Shown here: positions 29,373 through 37,898 of the stretch, in pieces
Position numbering within the stretch: position 1 is the first letter of the stretch
Layout: each line of letters starts with the position of its first letter
Source of the DNA: Subtercola lobariae
GTDB taxonomy: Bacteria > Actinomycetota > Actinomycetes > Actinomycetales > Microbacteriaceae
Direction: 5' to 3'
DNA length: 64,000 nucleotides
Assembly (NCBI RefSeq): GCF_014640255.1
Contig: NZ_BMGP01000001.1
Location: 785,851-849,850 of the forward strand
Program-made: the position numbers and the translations under genes
The notes under the pieces: generated by a model
Databases searched by the model: none
The model's input: only the letters and a program-made list of their open reading frames with translations
What the model was told of the DNA's origin: nothing

Positions 29373-30545
29373 ATGCAACCCACCGACCGAATGAACGACA
29401 CGCCCATCGACGTACCACGAGGACTCACCAACGTGATCGTCGCCGAAACCCAGCTCAGCGACGTTCGCGGGCTCGAAGGCTTCTACAACTACCGCCAATA
29501 CTCGGCCGTCGATCTCGCTCGTACCCGCTCCCTCGAAGACGTCTGGCAGCTCCTGCTCGACGGAGCACTGCCGACCCCGCTCGAACGGGCTGCCTTCGCC
29601 AACGAGATCGCGTCGTACGCGGCTCTCGATCCCGCGCTCGACCCGGTGCTGGCGATCGCGGCGGCAGCCAGCCCCAAGGCCGACCCGCTCGCCGGCCTGC
29701 GGCTCGTACTCACCGCCGAAGGAGCCAGAGTCGGTTCGCTCGCACTCTACGATCAGGCTCCGGATGCCCGCCGGGCCGCCCTCGTAGCGCTCGCTTCGAA
29801 GGTGCCCACCGTCGTCGCAGCACTCGCCCGGTTGAGTGCCGGTGAGCATCCCGTCGCTCCCGCACCGCACCTCGGATTCGTGGCGAACTACCTCTACATG
29901 CTGCACGGCGTCGAGGCGCCACCCGAGCATGTGGCAGCGCTTTCGGCGTACCTGGTCGCGGCTATCGATCACGGCTTCAACGCCTCGACGTTCACCGCCA
30001 GGGTCATCGCGTCGACGGGCGCTGACGCGGCATCGTGTCTCGTCGGCGCGCTCGGTTCGCTCTCGGGCCCGCTGCACGGCGGGGCACCGAGTCGGGCGCT
30101 CGATACCCTCGACGCCATCGGAACGCCCGAGAACATTGACGCGTACATCACGGCGCAAGTGCTCGCCGGTTCGCGCATTATGGGTTTCGGGCATCCGGTG
30201 TACCGCACCGAAGACCCACGCTCGGCGCTGCTGAAGCAGGTCGCGCTCGGCTTCGGCGGGCCGCGGGTCGGGTTCGCAGTGCAGGTCGAAGAGCGCATTC
30301 CGGTGCTGCTGGAGCAACTCAAGCCGGGGCGCGAGCTGCACACGAACCTGGAATGGTATGCCGCAATCGTCATGGAACTCTGCGGAATCGGGCGGCACCT
30401 TTTCACGCCGACGTTCGCGGTGGCGAGGGTGCTCGGGTACACGGCCAACATCATGGAGCAGGCGGCTGACGGCAAGATCATCCGTCCCTCCGCGAGGTAC
30501 GTGGGCCCGCCGGCGCCGCAGCCGGTGCCGGCAGTGATGCGATGA
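29373..30545 (+). CDS. Citrate/2-methylcitrate synthase family enzyme
   Basis: About 390 aa from ATG 29373 after GAGGAG (a second ATG lies directly before it). Domain motifs: GFYNYRQYSA near the N-terminus, GPLHGGAPSRAL with the first catalytic histidine, MGFGHPVYRTEDPRS with the second, and NLEWYAAIVMELCGI, in which the usual catalytic aspartate is glutamate. C-terminal FTPTFAVARVLGYTANIMEQ is the conserved dimer/CoA segment. It condenses acetyl- or propionyl-CoA with oxaloacetate if active. Divergent from the HTH-bearing paralogue, which may control it. Confidence 0.88.
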   Translation: MQPTDRMNDTPIDVPRGLTNVIVAETQLSDVRGLEGFYNYRQYSAVDLARTRSLEDVWQLLLDGALPTPLERAAFANEIASYAALDPALDPVLAIAAAASPKADPLAGLRLVLTAEGARVGSLALYDQAPDARRAALVALASKVPTVVAALARLSAGEHPVAPAPHLGFVANYLYMLHGVEAPPEHVAALSAYLVAAIDHGFNASTFTARVIASTGADAASCLVGALGSLSGPLHGGAPSRALDTLDAIGTPENIDAYITAQVLAGSRIMGFGHPVYRTEDPRSALLKQVALGFGGPRVGFAVQVEERIPVLLEQLKPGRELHTNLEWYAAIVMELCGIGRHLFTPTFAVARVLGYTANIMEQAADGKIIRPSARYVGPPAPQPVPAVMR

Positions 30546-30616
30546 CGGGTGTGGTGCTTGCGTGATCTTCGCGCAAGCTCTTGCTCAGTGTCGGTGGATG
30601 CCTGTAAACCCGATGT

Positions 30617-32365
30617 ATGACCGAATCTCATGAATCGAACCAGCCGCTCGAGCTCGTACCGTTGCCCGGCAGTGAGCGTCAGCCGGCCCCTGGGGTGCGC
30701 CCGGCCGCGCATCCACTCGCTCGAGAGACCGCCGTGGAAGCGACTCTCGTCTTGCGCCGGGCCGGGGCTGCCGACCCGGCCGCGTTGGCGGGCGGCGACG
30801 CCGCGCCTCTGCCGCCGGCCGAGTTCGCAGCGCGATTCGGCGCTAGCGCGGCCGACGTCGAGCTGGTGACGAGCACGTTGGCGGGGCTCGGGCTCACCAT
30901 CATCGAGACCGACCCGGCTTCACGCCGGGTGAGGGTGTCAGGGCCCGTCAGCACCATCGACCGTGTCTTTGGCACGGCGCTCGAGGCGGCGAGCAGTGAA
31001 GGCGCTGACGGTTCGCGTGTGACGCACCGTCATCGAGCTGGCAGTCTCAGCATTCCGGCCGTGCTCGCCGGCGTGGTCACGGCCGTGCTCGGTCTTGACG
31101 ACCGGCCGCAGGCGCGCGCGCAGTTTCGCGTCGCCGAAGCGCACGCCACCTCGGTGAGTTACACGCCGGTGCAACTCGGCGAGATCTACGACTTTCCGGC
31201 CGGCACTGACGGCGCGGGCCAGACCGTGGCCATCATCGAGCTGGGTGGCGGGTTCGCGGAGAGTGATCTCGATGCATACTTCGGCGGGTTATCCATTCAG
31301 ACGCCCGACGTTCGCGCCGTCGGGGTCGACGGGGCCGTGAACGAACCGGGCAAAGACGCGCAGGGAGCAGACGGTGAAGTGCTGCTCGACATCGAGGTCG
31401 TCGGGGGGCTCTCGCCACGGGCATCCATACTCGTCTATTTCGCACCGAACACAGACGCTGGGTTTCTGGATGCCGTGGCCACCGCCGCGCATGCCACACC
31501 CACCCCCGCCGCCATCAGCATCAGCTGGGGTCAGAGCGAAGACGAATGGACAGCCCAGGCCCGCACCGCGCTCGATGACGCGCTGCTCGATGCGGCGGCT
31601 CTCGGCATCACGGTGACTGCAGCCGCGGGAGACAACGGGAGTTCAGACAGTGCTGCGGGCGGGGCCAACCACGCCGATTTTCCGGCGTCGAGCCCGCACG
31701 CGCTGGCCTGCGGGGGCACTCGGCTCGAAGCTTCAGGTACGAAGGTGACCAGCGAGACGGTGTGGAACAACGGCGTAGGCAACGGTGCGACCGGCGGGGG
31801 AGTGAGCGATGTGTTCGCGCTACCGGCTTGGCAGAGGAGCGCAGGGGTTCCGGCCTCGCCGACGCGAGGAGGCGGTCGAGGAGTGCCCGATGTGGCGGCG
31901 AACGCCGACCCGCAGACCGGCTACGAGGTGCTCGTCGACGGCAAGCGCGCGGTGTACGGCGGTACGAGTGCGGTCGCTCCGCTGTGGGCCGCGCTCGTGG
32001 CTCGGTTGGTGCAGTCGCTCGGCTCGCCCCTCGGGTTGTTGCAGCCGAAGCTCTACGAGCTGTCGTCGGGCCTTCGAGATGTCACCGTCGGCAACAACGG
32101 AGCATTCGCCGCGGGCCCGGGGTGGGATGCGTGTACCGGTCTCGGCGTGCCGAGCGGTACCGCGTTGCTCGCGGCGCTGAAGGCTTCGCACCCGGCGGCG
32201 TCTTCACTCTCGGCGGAGGCTTCGCTACCGTCGGAGGCTTCGCGCCCGTCGGCCACTTCGCGCGCTTCGGGCAATTCGCTGGCGTCGCCCGGCCGGCCAG
32301 TCGTCCAGTCGGCTGACCTCGCCGATGAGCTGCGTAGCATCCGCGCCATCGGTGAAGACCGCTGA
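30617..32365 (+). CDS. S53 sedolisin/kumamolisin-type peptidase
   Basis: 582 aa. An N-terminal pro-kumamolisin domain (about 35-160) precedes the subtilase-like domain (from about 180). The S53 set is complete: E254 and D258 (GEVLLDIE), oxyanion D339 (AAAGDNG), and S451 in YGGTSAVAP. No signal peptide is visible at the N-terminus. The C-terminal 60 residues are Ser/Ala repeats (SLPSEASRPSATSRAS). It is an acid-active endopeptidase by family; the location is unclear. Confidence 0.9.
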   Translation: MTESHESNQPLELVPLPGSERQPAPGVRPAAHPLARETAVEATLVLRRAGAADPAALAGGDAAPLPPAEFAARFGASAADVELVTSTLAGLGLTIIETDPASRRVRVSGPVSTIDRVFGTALEAASSEGADGSRVTHRHRAGSLSIPAVLAGVVTAVLGLDDRPQARAQFRVAEAHATSVSYTPVQLGEIYDFPAGTDGAGQTVAIIELGGGFAESDLDAYFGGLSIQTPDVRAVGVDGAVNEPGKDAQGADGEVLLDIEVVGGLSPRASILVYFAPNTDAGFLDAVATAAHATPTPAAISISWGQSEDEWTAQARTALDDALLDAAALGITVTAAAGDNGSSDSAAGGANHADFPASSPHALACGGTRLEASGTKVTSETVWNNGVGNGATGGGVSDVFALPAWQRSAGVPASPTRGGGRGVPDVAANADPQTGYEVLVDGKRAVYGGTSAVAPLWAALVARLVQSLGSPLGLLQPKLYELSSGLRDVTVGNNGAFAAGPGWDACTGLGVPSGTALLAALKASHPAASSLSAEASLPSEASRPSATSRASGNSLASPGRPVVQSADLADELRSIRAIGEDR

Positions 32366-32378
32366 CTCAGGAGCTTCG

Positions 32379-34103
32379 TTAGAGGCCGCGCGCGACCGCA
32401 GAAGCCGCCGCGAGCCAGGCGCGTCTCGTGGTGGGCTGCAAGCCGTCGTACTGAATGCGGCCCGCCTTCAGCGCAGGGTCGAAAGGAACAATCACGACGT
32501 CACGCACGTACGGGCGAAAGTCGTCTGCCATGCGCTGCGAGATGCTCGACTCCTTCGGCTGCCACTCCGACACCACGACAACCGCGTTGCGCGCGAGTTC
32601 GGCGGCCTTCTCGCTGCGACTCTGCACGGCCTGCAGCGTCAGCAACGCGGCCTGGGCGCGGTCTTCCATCGTGGTTGTCGGTACGACGAGCTGATCGGTG
32701 TGGTCGATCATTCGCAACCAGTTCTCGGCGCGGTCACTGTTGCCGGAGTCCATGAAGATGAGCCGGTAGTACTTCGCCGCGATGCTGTGCACCACGTCGA
32801 CCTCGTCGGCCGTCATTTCGTGAATGCCCGTCGCATCTTCGTCAGATCGCAGCACATCGAACTTGTCGGCCTGCTGATGGTGCACGAAACCCGACATCTG
32901 GCCGAATTCGGCTCGCGTATCGAGTAACTCGTCAGCGCTTGCCAGCACGTCGAGCACGGTCGATTCGTGGGCGCCCTGCTCGGTGCGCCAGCCCAGCGTG
33001 CCCATGGTCTCGTTGTTGTCCCAGGCCAGAACGCCGCCACCCCCGTAACGTCCGAAAACCGCAGCGAGGTTGACGACTGTGGGCGTCTTGTTCGCTCCGC
33101 CCTTTCGGTTGATCACGCTGATGGTGCGGTGCGCGTCGAAATGCCGTGAAACCTCGGCGATATCGGCTCGTTCGCTGCGCTCATCGGGGCCCGGTGCGAG
33201 ATGCAACCCGAAGTGGTTCATGAACCCGGCGAAACCTCGACGAGCGGGCTCGGCCACAGTCGGAAGCGCCAAAAAGGAGGGGGCGTCGAGCAAATCACGA
33301 CGTTCTTGCTCTGACATGTGTTCTTTCGGTGCGGTCGGTGCGTTAGACGATGGTTCAGTGGATGCCCGTACCGGCGTAGCTGGTGCGTTCGCTTCGGGGG
33401 TGGCCGGGGCTGGTTCGGGTGTGGCGCCCTCAGGTTCGGGCTGCGGTTCGGGTTCGGGCTCGATGAGGGTGGAGTTCTGTTGAGTCGAGATTTCAGCCTC
33501 AGGCGCAGCCGCGAAGTCTGAAGCGGGTCGGCCGGCGGATACCGGCGAGGGAAGCGCGGCGCTGTCACCGTCGTCGTAGTCGTAGTCATCGGCGTCATCG
33601 TCGAACTCTTCGTCGTGCGCGCCGCTGCCTTCGATCGGATCTTCGGCCACATCATCGGCGTCGACTTCTTGGCCCGCGGCGGTGGTGGGAGTATCCACAC
33701 GGCCCGCGGCAACGTCGGCGGGAGCATCCACTGCGTCGGCGGCAACGTCGGCAGGAGCATCCGCTTCGCTCACAGATGCGTCGGCCGGGGCATCCTCTTC
33801 GGCCGGCGGCCACGGCTGTGGCAGGTCTTCGAACGGAACGAAGCTCTCTTCTTCGATCGACCCGTCGGGAGCGGCGAGCAGAATGCTGAGGCCCGTTCGC
33901 GCCCGCACGGTCACCCGCACCGTCTGCCCGACCTTCGACGCCTCGTTCTGAATGAGGCCGATGAGTGCTTGCAGAGCCTCGCCCTCGGAGGTGCCGTGTA
34001 ACGGCTGAGCTACCCCGTCGACACGCAGTAGACCCGTGTGATCGGCCCGCAGAAGAGCGGTGATGACGGGTTGATCAAGCGCCTGGCTTCTATCAATTGC
34101 CAC
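32379..34103 (-). CDS. MinD/ParA-like ATPase with an acidic linker
   Basis: 574 aa from a GTG. Residues 1-95 form an unnamed conserved domain, 96-330 is an acidic, Pro/Ala-rich linker containing an imperfect AADAVDAPADVAA repeat, and 330-574 is a MinD-like ATPase. The Walker A region reads INRKGGANKTPTVVNLAAVF: KGGANKT in place of the usual KGGVGKT. Other elements (LAWDNNETMGTLGW, YRLIFMDSGNSD) are conserved in place. I recall similar ATPases near cell-envelope genes in actinobacteria; function not known. Confidence 0.8.
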   Translation of the reverse strand: MAIDRSQALDQPVITALLRADHTGLLRVDGVAQPLHGTSEGEALQALIGLIQNEASKVGQTVRVTVRARTGLSILLAAPDGSIEEESFVPFEDLPQPWPPAEEDAPADASVSEADAPADVAADAVDAPADVAAGRVDTPTTAAGQEVDADDVAEDPIEGSGAHDEEFDDDADDYDYDDGDSAALPSPVSAGRPASDFAAAPEAEISTQQNSTLIEPEPEPQPEPEGATPEPAPATPEANAPATPVRASTEPSSNAPTAPKEHMSEQERRDLLDAPSFLALPTVAEPARRGFAGFMNHFGLHLAPGPDERSERADIAEVSRHFDAHRTISVINRKGGANKTPTVVNLAAVFGRYGGGGVLAWDNNETMGTLGWRTEQGAHESTVLDVLASADELLDTRAEFGQMSGFVHHQQADKFDVLRSDEDATGIHEMTADEVDVVHSIAAKYYRLIFMDSGNSDRAENWLRMIDHTDQLVVPTTTMEDRAQAALLTLQAVQSRSEKAAELARNAVVVVSEWQPKESSISQRMADDFRPYVRDVVIVPFDPALKAGRIQYDGLQPTTRRAWLAAASAVARGL

Positions 34104-34259
34104 TCGTTGCCCCCACCTCTCTTGTGCGGCCGAACCTCAAACTGGGAGATTCCTTATCAATGAGCGTAACGGATGCACTGTGCTCGCCGCCCGCCGGCTC
34201 CTCGACGGCCCCGTTTCGGTCGCACAGGGCTGTGGATGCTGCGCCCCGCACTCGCCCGA

Positions 34260-34820
34260 TCACGGTGTGCTCTCAGCCGCCGCACGCTGCCTGAACGCCA
34301 CCATGTTCATGCGATTTCCGCACCGAACACTGCAGAACCGCTTCGACCCGTTGTGCGACAGATCGATGAGAATTCCGGCGCAGTCATCGGCCGCGCATGC
34401 CCGCAGTCGCCCCATTTCGTCGCTTCGAAGCACATCGACCAGAGCCAGCGCGACCTCGACTCGAATTCGTTCGGCGAGCGGCGCAGAGGGCTCGGTGGCA
34501 TGCAAGTGCCAATCGAAATCGTCGTGCCGCACGAGCTGTGGCAGGGCGCGCGCACGTTCGAGCATCGCATTGACCTCAACCACGGCGTCGTCGCGACCCC
34601 GGAGCCAGAGCGTTCGCAATCGCTCACGGGTGTCGCGCACGTCGGCCAATTCGGCCTCGTCGCGGTCGAATCGCCCCGAGTAGCGGTGGGCGTCGAGAAG
34701 CACGGTGAGTTCGCCCGGAGTCGAGATCTCGTCGGCGCCACTTTTCGTCGCACCAGCCACCGTGTTGGCTAACGCGACTGTGAATTCGAGCGTGGCCTCG
34801 GTGTCAGGGGCAAAATGCAA
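34260..34820 (-). CDS. CGNR zinc-finger (ABATE-domain) putative regulator
   Basis: 186 aa with a TTG start that follows AAGGAG. Residues 5-120 correspond to the stress-induced ABATE domain, and the C-terminus is the CGNR zinc finger: CAADDCAGILIDLS, then KRFCSVRCGNRMNMVAFR. Cysteines in that order bind zinc and the CGNR motif is read directly. These are presumed transcription factors; the target is unknown. It is divergent from the EamA gene. Confidence 0.9.
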   Translation of the reverse strand: MHFAPDTEATLEFTVALANTVAGATKSGADEISTPGELTVLLDAHRYSGRFDRDEAELADVRDTRERLRTLWLRGRDDAVVEVNAMLERARALPQLVRHDDFDWHLHATEPSAPLAERIRVEVALALVDVLRSDEMGRLRACAADDCAGILIDLSHNGSKRFCSVRCGNRMNMVAFRQRAAAESTP

Positions 34821-34920
34821 ATTGACTCCTTACTCGTGAGAAGACTAGCGTCAGAATCAGCGGCCGTGCAAGGGGAGTTCTCTCGGGTGTGGTTCGCCGA
34901 ACATCCACTCGCCGCACACC

Positions 34921-34952
34921 CACCGATCACCAACCGATCACCAACCGATCAC
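34921..34952. repeat. 11-bp tandem repeat before EamA
   Basis: Three head-to-tail copies of (CA)ACCGATCAC (34921-34930, 34931-34941, 34942-34952) lie 14 nt upstream of the EamA start. This is the position of promoter or operator elements; the unit is not itself symmetric. Confidence 0.7.
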
Positions 34953-34965
34953 CTTCGGAACCGAC

Positions 34966-36006
34966 ATGAAACGCTCTTCGACAACCGCCGGCTTGGCCAT
35001 CGCCGTGCTCGCCGCCGCCACCTTCGGCACCTCGGGCGCACTCATCAAGCCGCTGCTCGAGTCGGGTTGGAGCCCGGGCGCAGCCGTTACCGTTCGAGTG
35101 CTCATCGGGGGAGTGGTTTTGCTTCCATTCGCCATCGTTTCGCTGCGCGGCCGGTGGTCTGCCCTCTGGCGCTCACGGTGGCGCGTGCTCGCGATGGCCA
35201 GCGTGGGCGTGGCGGGAACGCAGCTCGTGTACTTCGCTGCAATTTCTCGCATTCCGGTATCGACCGGCATTCTGATCGAGTACATGGCTCCGCTGTTGTT
35301 GGTGGCGTTCGTCTGGGCACGCACGCGCCGGATGCCGAAGGTCGTTGTGCTGGTCGGCTCAGTCGTCGCACTGGTGGGTCTTGTTCTCGTGGTGTCGCCC
35401 GGGGGTGGGGGCAGTTTCGACGCTCTCGGTTTCGCGTTCGCGCTCGCTGCGATGGTCGGATGCGCCATTTACTACGTGATCGCCGCCCGGCCGAGCGACG
35501 GGCTGCCGACCGTGGCGCTCGCCGGGTTCGGGTTGCTGATCGGCGGGCTGATGCTGGTGATCGTGGGCGCCGTGGGTCTGGTGCAGTTCACGTTCACGTT
35601 CGGTACCGTGTCGATGTTCGGTTCTGCGGTGGTGTGGTGGGTTCCGTTGGTGCTCGTGGGGGTCGTGGGTACTGCGGTGGCGTACGCGGCGAGTATCACG
35701 GCCAGCGAGATGCTCGGGTCTCGGCTCGCGTCGTTCGCGGGGCTGCTCGAAGTGGTCGCGGCGACGTTCTACGCGTGGTTGCTGCTCGGCGAGAAGCTCA
35801 GTGTGCTGCAGTTGGTGGGTGGGGCGCTGATTCTGGTGGGCATCGGGTTCGTGCGGTCGGAGCGGGTGGAGCCTGAGCAGCAGATAGTGGGTGCTGCCGC
35901 GGGGGCTGGTTCTGGGGCTGATTCGGGGTCGGGCTCTGGTGTCTCGTCGTCTTCGTCTTCGCCGCGCTCTTCTTCTTCTTCTTCTTCCTCCTCCTCCACA
36001 ATTTGA
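34966..36006 (+). CDS. EamA/DMT-superfamily transporter
   Basis: 346 aa with ten predicted transmembrane helices in two EamA repeats (about 10-135 and 150-285). The first helix region TFGTSGALIKPLLESGW is typical. The last 40 residues are Gly/Ser-rich and end in a run of serines encoded by (TCT)n and (TCC)n microsatellites (35935-35998). Members export amino acids or other metabolites. No operon partner. Confidence 0.9.
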   Translation: MKRSSTTAGLAIAVLAAATFGTSGALIKPLLESGWSPGAAVTVRVLIGGVVLLPFAIVSLRGRWSALWRSRWRVLAMASVGVAGTQLVYFAAISRIPVSTGILIEYMAPLLLVAFVWARTRRMPKVVVLVGSVVALVGLVLVVSPGGGGSFDALGFAFALAAMVGCAIYYVIAARPSDGLPTVALAGFGLLIGGLMLVIVGAVGLVQFTFTFGTVSMFGSAVVWWVPLVLVGVVGTAVAYAASITASEMLGSRLASFAGLLEVVAATFYAWLLLGEKLSVLQLVGGALILVGIGFVRSERVEPEQQIVGAAAGAGSGADSGSGSGVSSSSSSPRSSSSSSSSSSTI

Positions 36007-36086
36007 CGGAGTTTTTGTTCTCCACAGATTGGCTCACTAGCCACATTTCATGAGCTTTAGTCAGTCTTTCGTGAGAAAATAGAGGC

Positions 36087-37823
36087 ATGACTTCTTCTGC
36101 ACCCCACGAGACAATCGAACGGCTCTTCGCCGACCTCGATTCGCTCGTCGTGCGTGCGGCAGAGCTTCGCGGGCGAATCGATCCGGCAGCGGCGAGTGAT
36201 GACGATTTGCTTCGGCTGACCTCCGATGTTGCACGTGTTGGGCGGGTCATCGACTCGGTTCAGATTGCGCTCGTTGCCGAACTCGCCGATCGTTCTCGGC
36301 CCGAGATCGGCCCCGACCGTCTCAGCGCGAAGAGGGGCTGCCGAAACGCGGTGGAGTTGCTGCAACGCCTCACTCAGGTCTCGTCGGCGACCGCAGCTCG
36401 ATGGGTGCGACTCGGTGCGGCTCTGCGGGACGAATGTTCTGTGTCGGGGCAGGTGCTGCCTCCACGGTTTCCGTCGCTCGCTGCTGCCTTCGAAACAGGC
36501 GAAGTCAGTGTAGATGCAGCTTCGGCGATCATCTCCGGGCTTTCGGTGTCAACGCTTCGAGCCGACTCGCAGGCTGTCGAAGCGGCCGAGCACGAACTCG
36601 TCGAGGCCGCTCTCGGGGTCAGCCCGGAGTGCCCGGTTCCGGCCTCCGCCGACGACCTCAAACTTCAGGCGTCGGTGTGGCGTTCACTCATCGACCCAGA
36701 CGGCGTGGAGCCAGACGAAGAGCGAGCGATGCGTCATCGTTTTCTCACGCTCGGCAAGGCTCGTTCGTCGGGGGTTCCTCTCTCGGGCATGCTGATGCCT
36801 GAGGCGGCGGCGCGCCTGAAGCGCCTCTTCGACGCGCACCTCTCGCCGGTCTCCCGCGTGGTCGCCTTCCCGGGTGAAGCTGGTGCACGCGACGGCGAAT
36901 CGGCTCCGCACGAACCAGCTCTGCCCGATTCGGCTCTGGCCGAACCGGTGATTGATTCGCGTTCCCGCGGAATGCAGCAGCACGACGTCTTATTGTCGAT
37001 TCTCGACCACGCGGCCCGTTCCTCCGATGCGCCGACCATCGGCGGAGCTTCGCCTACCGTGCTGGTGAGCATCTCCGAGCGCGACTTGGGCGAGGTGCAC
37101 GATTCGGCTGACTCGGCTGACTCGGCCGATTCGGCTGACTCGGCCGGACGCGCCCACGCCACTGACGCCACTGACGCCACTGACGATGCGTACTTCAGCG
37201 GCGACGCGAACTCCACTGATGATGCGCATGTCAGCGGCGACGCGCACTCGACTGATGACGCGCATGTCAGCGGCGACGCGCACGCCACCGATGACGCGCA
37301 CTCCAGCGACGGTGCGCATTCCGCAGTCGGCGGGCGTTGCGGGGATCGGGGTGCCGTGGGCACATCGGCTGGTGTCGGTTGGATCGACGGGCTCGAGGTA
37401 CCGGTCTCGCTCCGCACGGTGCGTCAGATGGCGTGCACCGGCGGAACGCAGAGTATCGTTCTCGCCGAGAACGGGCGCGTGATTCGTCTCGGCACCGAGC
37501 AGCGCTGCTTCGACGGCTGGCAGCGTCGGGCGATCACCCTCCGCGACGGCGGGTGCATCATTCCGGGCTGCCGCATTCCTGCCTCGTGGTGCGAAATTCA
37601 CCACGTCACCGAACATTCCCAGGGCGGTCCGACCCACACTGACAACGGTGTGCTCCTCTGCTGGTTCCATCACCGCACCATCGAACACTCCGGTTGGCAG
37701 ATTCGAATGTACGGCGGTGTGCCCCAGATAAAAGCGCCCCCGTGGATTCACACCCTCCACAGATCGTGGACGCCCGTCTCCTCGTCGCGAACACGACTCA
37801 CTGACGCACGCCGGCGAGTCTGA
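36087..37823 (+). CDS. DUF222 + HNH endonuclease-domain protein (13E12 type)
   Basis: 578 aa. DUF222 covers about 5-330. HNH is near 485-535: CIIPGCRIPASWCEIHHVTEH, then TDNGVLLCWFHHRTIEHSGW, with metal-binding H-N-H residues in place. Between them (about 338-415) is a repeat-rich hydrophilic insert: DSA units of 9 nt, then TDDAHVSGDAH units of about 30-36 nt. Such genes are common in actinobacteria as multicopy, possibly selfish or DNA-processing families. No inverted repeats of a mobile element were found around it. Confidence 0.88.
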   Translation: MTSSAPHETIERLFADLDSLVVRAAELRGRIDPAAASDDDLLRLTSDVARVGRVIDSVQIALVAELADRSRPEIGPDRLSAKRGCRNAVELLQRLTQVSSATAARWVRLGAALRDECSVSGQVLPPRFPSLAAAFETGEVSVDAASAIISGLSVSTLRADSQAVEAAEHELVEAALGVSPECPVPASADDLKLQASVWRSLIDPDGVEPDEERAMRHRFLTLGKARSSGVPLSGMLMPEAAARLKRLFDAHLSPVSRVVAFPGEAGARDGESAPHEPALPDSALAEPVIDSRSRGMQQHDVLLSILDHAARSSDAPTIGGASPTVLVSISERDLGEVHDSADSADSADSADSAGRAHATDATDATDDAYFSGDANSTDDAHVSGDAHSTDDAHVSGDAHATDDAHSSDGAHSAVGGRCGDRGAVGTSAGVGWIDGLEVPVSLRTVRQMACTGGTQSIVLAENGRVIRLGTEQRCFDGWQRRAITLRDGGCIIPGCRIPASWCEIHHVTEHSQGGPTHTDNGVLLCWFHHRTIEHSGWQIRMYGGVPQIKAPPWIHTLHRSWTPVSSSRTRLTDARRRV

Positions 37824-37898
37824 GGCAAGTCGCTGGGTGGCGCCGCGCCCCTCCGCGCCCCGCCGCGAAATGCCTCATGTGCGCGATGCGGATCTACG

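Noticed and set aside
36087-37823. Group of mobile genetic element or intein from the HNH motif
   Set aside because: DUF222 with HNH is a family of its own; there are no terminal repeats, splice motifs or transposase.
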